A stretch of 64,000 nt of DNA. Source: Malurus cyaneus samueli. Taxonomy: Eukaryota > Chordata > Aves > Passeriformes > Maluridae. A program made the translations under genes and the position numbers. Positions within the stretch are counted from its first letter, which is position 1. Every line of letters begins with the position of its first letter. The stretch covers positions 3,471,832-3,535,831 of the forward strand of contig CM019220.1 of the NCBI GenBank assembly GCA_009741485.1, given 5' to 3'. Shown piece after piece: positions 59,112-64,000 of the stretch. The notes under the pieces are model-generated. The model was not told where the DNA came from. It made no database searches and was given only the letters and a program-made list of their open reading frames with translations.

Positions 59112-59285
59112 AGAATCACAGAATCACAGAGTGGTCTGGGTTGAAAGAGACCTCTAAGATTATCTAATTCCCCTGCTGTGGTCAGGGCCACCTTCCACTA
59201 TCCCAGGTTGCTCCAAGACCCATCCAGCCTGGCCTGGAACATTTCCAGGGATGGGACAGCCACAGCCTTTTCCTCACCAAATGCT
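59112..59285 (-). mobile_element. CR1 LINE 3'-end fragment (antisense)
   Basis: The sequence runs from agaatcacagaatcacagag through ggtctgggttgaaagagacc, agggccaccttccactatcc, aggttgctccaagacccatc and aacatttccagggatgggac to agccacagccttttcctc. This is the avian CR1 3' end in reverse complement, with the terminal octamer visible twice. It is 5'-truncated at about 175 bp. Confidence 0.93.
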
Positions 59286-61352
59286 CAGATTTATTCTCTT
59301 CTGTACCCAGTTGGAAGCTGAATTCCTCAATCTCAGAGTGACTGAAGAGACCACGTCTCTGAGAGACTTCTTGTCTTTCTGAGCTATCAGGATGCTTCCG
59401 TTAAATATTCATAATATTTAGAATATTCTTATATTTTTGAAAATTCTTCAGCTTAGGAAAACTGCTATTGTCTCAGTGTTAAGGTTTATAGGTTTTTAAT
59501 GCAGTATATTATAATATGCTCCAGAGTTGAAAGAAAGCCAACAATATTTTTTGTCAGTAACCAAAATGATTGAGATTTAAATGATTTCACTCAGCAAAGA
59601 AAAGGAAAAGCTTTCTTTTCTTTTGAGGAACTTGAGGTCTGGATGCTTTATAGTGCTTATTTAAAGGTAGTATTTTTTTAGGTTATGCATTTTGCTTCTA
59701 ACAAAGAGTATCTGGGAAGGCTGATTTAAACCAGAGGAATCAGATATCTGAGGATGAGTCATTTGAAGAAGATGGATGGATATTTTTCACTTGATTTTTC
59801 ATTTTTCAACTTGTGTAATAATCACTCTGGACACGACTGTTAAAAGTTTAGACACCAGCGTGTCTAACTTATTGAATGGTGACATCTTTAATAAAAATCA
59901 TATTTTTTTAAGTGGCGTTGCAGACAGAATTATGTCAAATTGCTGATAGTAGAAGGGACAGAGAAAGAAAAAAAAATCCATTCTAGCTTCACTTTTCCAA
60001 GCCACAGTGTCAGTAGAAGGCTGTCTGGGCTGCTAATTAGGAACATTTCCTTCAGAAGAGAGGCACAGCAAAGGCAGTGCTGCTGCAGGATTTCACAGCC
60101 TGTCATTTATGTGTTTTAACACTATTTACCTTCTCTCACCATCACTGGCTATTATAGAAAAAGGAAAGGCTTGGGGTTCCTTGTCTTGTTCAAAACTTGG
60201 TTTCTACTCGGTGGAGGCAAAAAGTCCACCCCAAGCTCCTTTCTGCTGCTGTTTACAGTAAAATTTAGGTGTGTTTTTTTTGGTTTTTTTTTTTTTCCTT
60301 CATAATACATAATTTTATCTCTTTTTTCTTTCTAACTAGATAATAAATTAAACTAAGTCTTGACCATTGCATTCAGAAGGGAGATATATGGGCTATAGAA
60401 GAAAATGAAGTAAATCAAAATAATCAAAATAATTCTTCCTTCAAGCTCAATTTTTGCAAAAGCAAAAAAAAGAAACCAAGAAACAGCATTTTGGTTTTAA
60501 AGATAAAGATTGTTTTAAGCATTTTTAAAATATATATTACAAATATACATTAATGTGGGGACAATCTAAACTTGAAATCAATACTGATTTATATGTACAC
60601 ATATAAAGAAGTCCTCATTGCAGTAATGTCCAGAATAAGGAAAAAATGAATATGTAAGGCAGTAGAAGCTGATTTTTTTTCCCTTAAATTAGTGAGAGAT
60701 GTTGTCCATCTCTTTCATTATTGACAAGAAGCATATGGAGATTTCAATGTGCATTTTTAATTTTAATTATATTTCATCCAAAATCATTCCCCAGTTAACT
60801 CAGAAGTTTCTCAAAAACACTCCAACAACTCAAGAATTCCACTGAGTAGTTTGGTTAGATCAGTTCTCACACTGAAAGTAAGGAATGTTGATCCTGAAGC
60901 ATTTAAGAGGAAAAAGCTTGCTAATTTTTGTTTCTACAGGAGGAAAAAATGAAATCCATTAAAATAATACTGATTTTCACAGGCAGTGCATGGGCAGAAT
61001 CCTTGATTACAACAGTAATAGAAATACAAGAATATGTCACTGCTTTTCCCTCTCTGGTGCTGAAGATCTGAGGTCTTGTGTAAGTCTTGGTTTGAAATGG
61101 AAATAAATGTAGCAGTTCACAGAGTACAAGATATATGTTGGAAAATCAAAGTGGAAGGAGACAGCCATTCTATTTTTCTCTGATTTCCATAAACTGTGGT
61201 TTGGCCATAAGACATATATTTCCAGTACCCTTTGAAGATTTAGCCACCCTCTCAGGAAATTTTATTTTCTCTAAAGGTTTAATAATATCTCTGTGTTTAA
61301 AAGAAATAGGAAAAGTTCATTTCCAGACACCCTTTTGCTGTGCCCACACTCT

Positions 61353-61412
61353 ACTTAATTGGAGTAGAATTTTACTCCACACTTACTTAAGTGGAGCAGA
61401 ATTTAACCTATA
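61353..61412 (+). repeat. Short imperfect tandem duplication with hairpin
   Basis: Two related units, acttaattggagtagaattt and acttaagtggagcagaattt, lie about 31 bp apart. Within the first, ggagta and tactcc (61361-61378) form an inverted repeat with a six-base loop. No function can be inferred. Confidence 0.7.
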
Positions 61413-61766
61413 TGCTGTCTTAACTATTCTTTATGAAGTCCTTAAGAGGAAATCCTAGTTTTTAGAAAGTAATAAAGGAAGGATGATCACATTTGGCAGA
61501 AATGCTCCAAGGAAACTGTTATTAATATAGGAAAAGCCCTCAAAAGGGTATAGAAGATTGCACAGAATAAATATATGTGTTTTCAAGGGGAAACATTTCT
61601 TTTCAGAGACTTCAGAAACTGTGTGAATGAAAGAAAAAAAAAGATTAATTACTTTAAAGATGTGAGTGGACTAGACATCTGCACATAGAGGGGTTTATAT
61701 ATGAATCCAGAAACAGGCATGAAATGAATTCAGTAAGTTCTTGATAAAGAAGTTATATAGTTATAC

Positions 61767-61793
<27 letters not shown>
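61767..61793. repeat. (TA)n dinucleotide microsatellite
   Basis: A perfect AT alternation of about 27 bases, likely polymorphic in length. Confidence 0.95.
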
Positions 61794-61797
<4 letters not shown>

Positions 61798-64000
61798 GTC
61801 CCCAGTTCAGCCACAGCCTTATCTGTGTGGTTTACAGTGCATGCAACTCATGTGATAAGTGGGGAGCCATTCACAGCAGCTGCCACCAAACCACAGAGAT
61901 TAAAATGGCATTCAAAAAACCCATTATCTGCTCACTGAGAGGAGTTCTCATGCAGAATTTAATTTGGTGGTAGGGTGGACTTGGAAAATTCTTCACAAAG
62001 AATTGAAGTTGGGTGTGTTCTGTGCAGAGGGCACGGAACAGAGGCAAAACCCAAACCACATCAGTGGTGTACATAATGCACAAATGCCACTGTGGGCTCA
62101 GTGTCCAGGTTAATTCCTAATGCAGTGATGGTCTGGTTGTGAAGGAAATGTTTGCATAGCAGGACATCTCTCTGAGGAACTCTGTTCTTCTTTTGAAGAA
62201 AATTTCTGTGAATTGATGTGTTGTTTTTACTGGAAACTCTGGGATATAAGTCTTGAAATATGGAAGGAGCAGCTTTACAAGGAATGCAGTTGGAATGGGT
62301 TACTCCAGTTACCTGTGCTGCTGGCACCTCCATGCCCAAAGGGGAAGGGAAATTGGGTGAAAAAGTGTTAAGAGCTACCAGTGCTTTTTGACACAATGTT
62401 TAGTTGTAGTATTGCTTCTGGTTGTCTCATTTTTCCTGGATTGATGAGTTTTAGCTAGCTAATGCAAATAGTTATCCCTAATATGACCTTGAAGAAATTA
62501 TTCTTGGTTTCCATTAAAAAAAAAATAAAACCAACAAAACAACCCTGTTTGGTCCAATTTTGTGTGATATGTTAACAAAAACCTAAGGAAAGAACAGAGC
62601 AAATGTTTTATAACAGTAAGCACCATGATGTTAACAGATCCAATAACCTGTGTGTGATGTGCCTTTCACGTATATATCACATTTATCTAAAAATAGGTAC
62701 GATTTTCACACAGTAACAAGAAAATCTTACCCTCCTCCACCAGGCTGCCTAACCTTGTTCCTTTTCATCCACTTCCCAGTGTACAGCAATTTTCCAGAGT
62801 TCTCATTGCAGGGATTTAATTATTAGTTTTATTTCTACAAATGTTTGAAATTGGATCCCTTTTGTACCTTTTGTCCTGTCTAAATGATATTTTCTGAAAT
62901 TCTGCTACTACATAGAAGCTTATCTGTAATTTTCAAAAGTCTTCCTGAATCAGTATATCCTAATTTTTTCATTCCATGAATCCAACTTCAGAAAACGCCA
63001 GGCAGATACATAGAAAATGCTTCAACTATTGCTAATTTCTAGAGCTACAGAGTTTTCTTGTGGTATTTTTAAAAGCATATCCTATATTTTGCTTGGGAAA
63101 GGGAGGGAAAATAAATGTTTCATTGTTGTTGTCAAAAATATATCGGTGCTGACTTATCTCAATGCATCTGACATTGGCCTCCTCTGGAGTTTGGATATTG
63201 GGATAAATGGAGCATTTCTTTCTTCTGGCTCAGCAGATCTTTGTAATAGGACCTATCAGGCACAATATTCACTTTGAATTAAAAGGGAAATGAGTAGTGG
63301 AAGGGCAGGAATGGGAGAGACAAAAGCCAGTGGTGACCTGTGTAATGGGGTGGCTGAGCTGGGATACAGTCAGTGCTCCTGGGGTTTCATGGAGTAAATC
63401 CTGTTTGAGTCACCTGCACTGTCAAGGACAGCAAATTACTCTCCCTGTCTGTTTTAAGCAATTAAAAGTCTCAGAAGCCTTGAGTTGCCCTCAAAAACTT
63501 AATTATTACAATTTTTGTTCAATCAAGTTGACTTCTCTTTCTCCAGTGCAGCGTGGATGTGACGGTAACAACAGTTTTGTGTTGGATTGTGGAGAACAAT
63601 CCTAAAAATCCTAAAAATCTGAAGGATGATACACATATAGAAAAACGAAAATAAAATAATAATAAAAAAGCTGCTATGTGAGATTTTATTTTATCACATC
63701 TGGCTTCTCTCATCGTGGCAGAATCTCAGCTTATGTTAGCACCATTTTGAAACCACTCTTATAAAAAAATATTGTTGAACATTGAAAACATTTAACAGGA
63801 AATACTTTTCTAATAATTGACTTATTATTAATTTAAGGATAACTAATTCTGTTATACAGAGTGAAATCAGTACAACAACGTCAACAAGAAGAAAAAGAAA
63901 AGAAATCTTAGTTAAATGAAATTGATAAAGTTTTATTCTTTGCAACTTCTTTATACTTTTGCTTACTGTAACAATAACTGTGTCTATGGACAGGTCAGAT

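Larger units (their letters stand above)
48565..64000 (+). other. LRP1B downstream intron, 5' part: no further exon seen
   Basis: The intron begins with donor gtgagt and runs past the window edge, so it is at least 15.4 kb. I looked for propeller continuations (YWTD-type motifs with upstream AG and downstream GT) and found none. Contents are a T/G-rich tract, long T-runs, one antisense CR1 fragment, a (TA)n run, a perfect palindrome, a hairpin and unclassified AT-rich DNA. Confidence 0.7.

Overview
The window reads as vertebrate nuclear DNA, most likely from a bird and plausibly a songbird. It is AT-rich, almost entirely non-coding, full of homopolymer and simple-repeat tracts, and free of prokaryotic gene organisation. 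It carries several truncated CR1 LINE fragments of avian type, with the typical 'agaatcacagaat...ggtttgggttggaagggacc' head in antisense. It also has one stretch resembling the start of a passerine-type endogenous retrovirus LTR. The songbird assignment rests on remembered repeat families, not on a database search.

Only one gene is supported: three consecutive plus-strand exons (41326-41445, 43195-43323, 48307-48564) of a giant LDL-receptor-related protein, best matched to LRP1B. They encode two six-cysteine EGF modules and the start of the first YWTD beta-propeller. All three begin and end in phase 1, have canonical AG/GT splice sites and join in frame over 169 codons. They correspond to the region just after the N-terminal LDLR class A modules. 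The signal peptide, class A modules and rest of the protein lie outside the window.

Layout: 1-41325 is the 3' part of a very large intron with no supportable exon. It holds poly-A/T runs, T/G-rich tracts, a 32/35-bp alternating minisatellite at 22184-22351, a small CpG-dense patch near 25.7 kb, and a cluster of CR1 fragments at 36.0-39.4 kb. The EGF-1 and EGF-2 exons are separated by a 1.75-kb intron that contains the LTR-like piece. A 4.98-kb intron follows, then the propeller exon. From 48565 to the end is the 5' part of another long intron. It has T/G-rich tracts, a perfect 16-bp palindrome, a hairpin, one N at 54375, another CR1 fragment and a (TA)n run.

I found no RNA gene, CRISPR array, operon or convincing new protein-coding system. 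The items most worth checking are non-coding: the CpG patch, the minisatellite, the POU-like palindrome, the recurrent 'GG then A-run' boundary pattern, and a charge-changing residue at the EGF-2/propeller exon junction.
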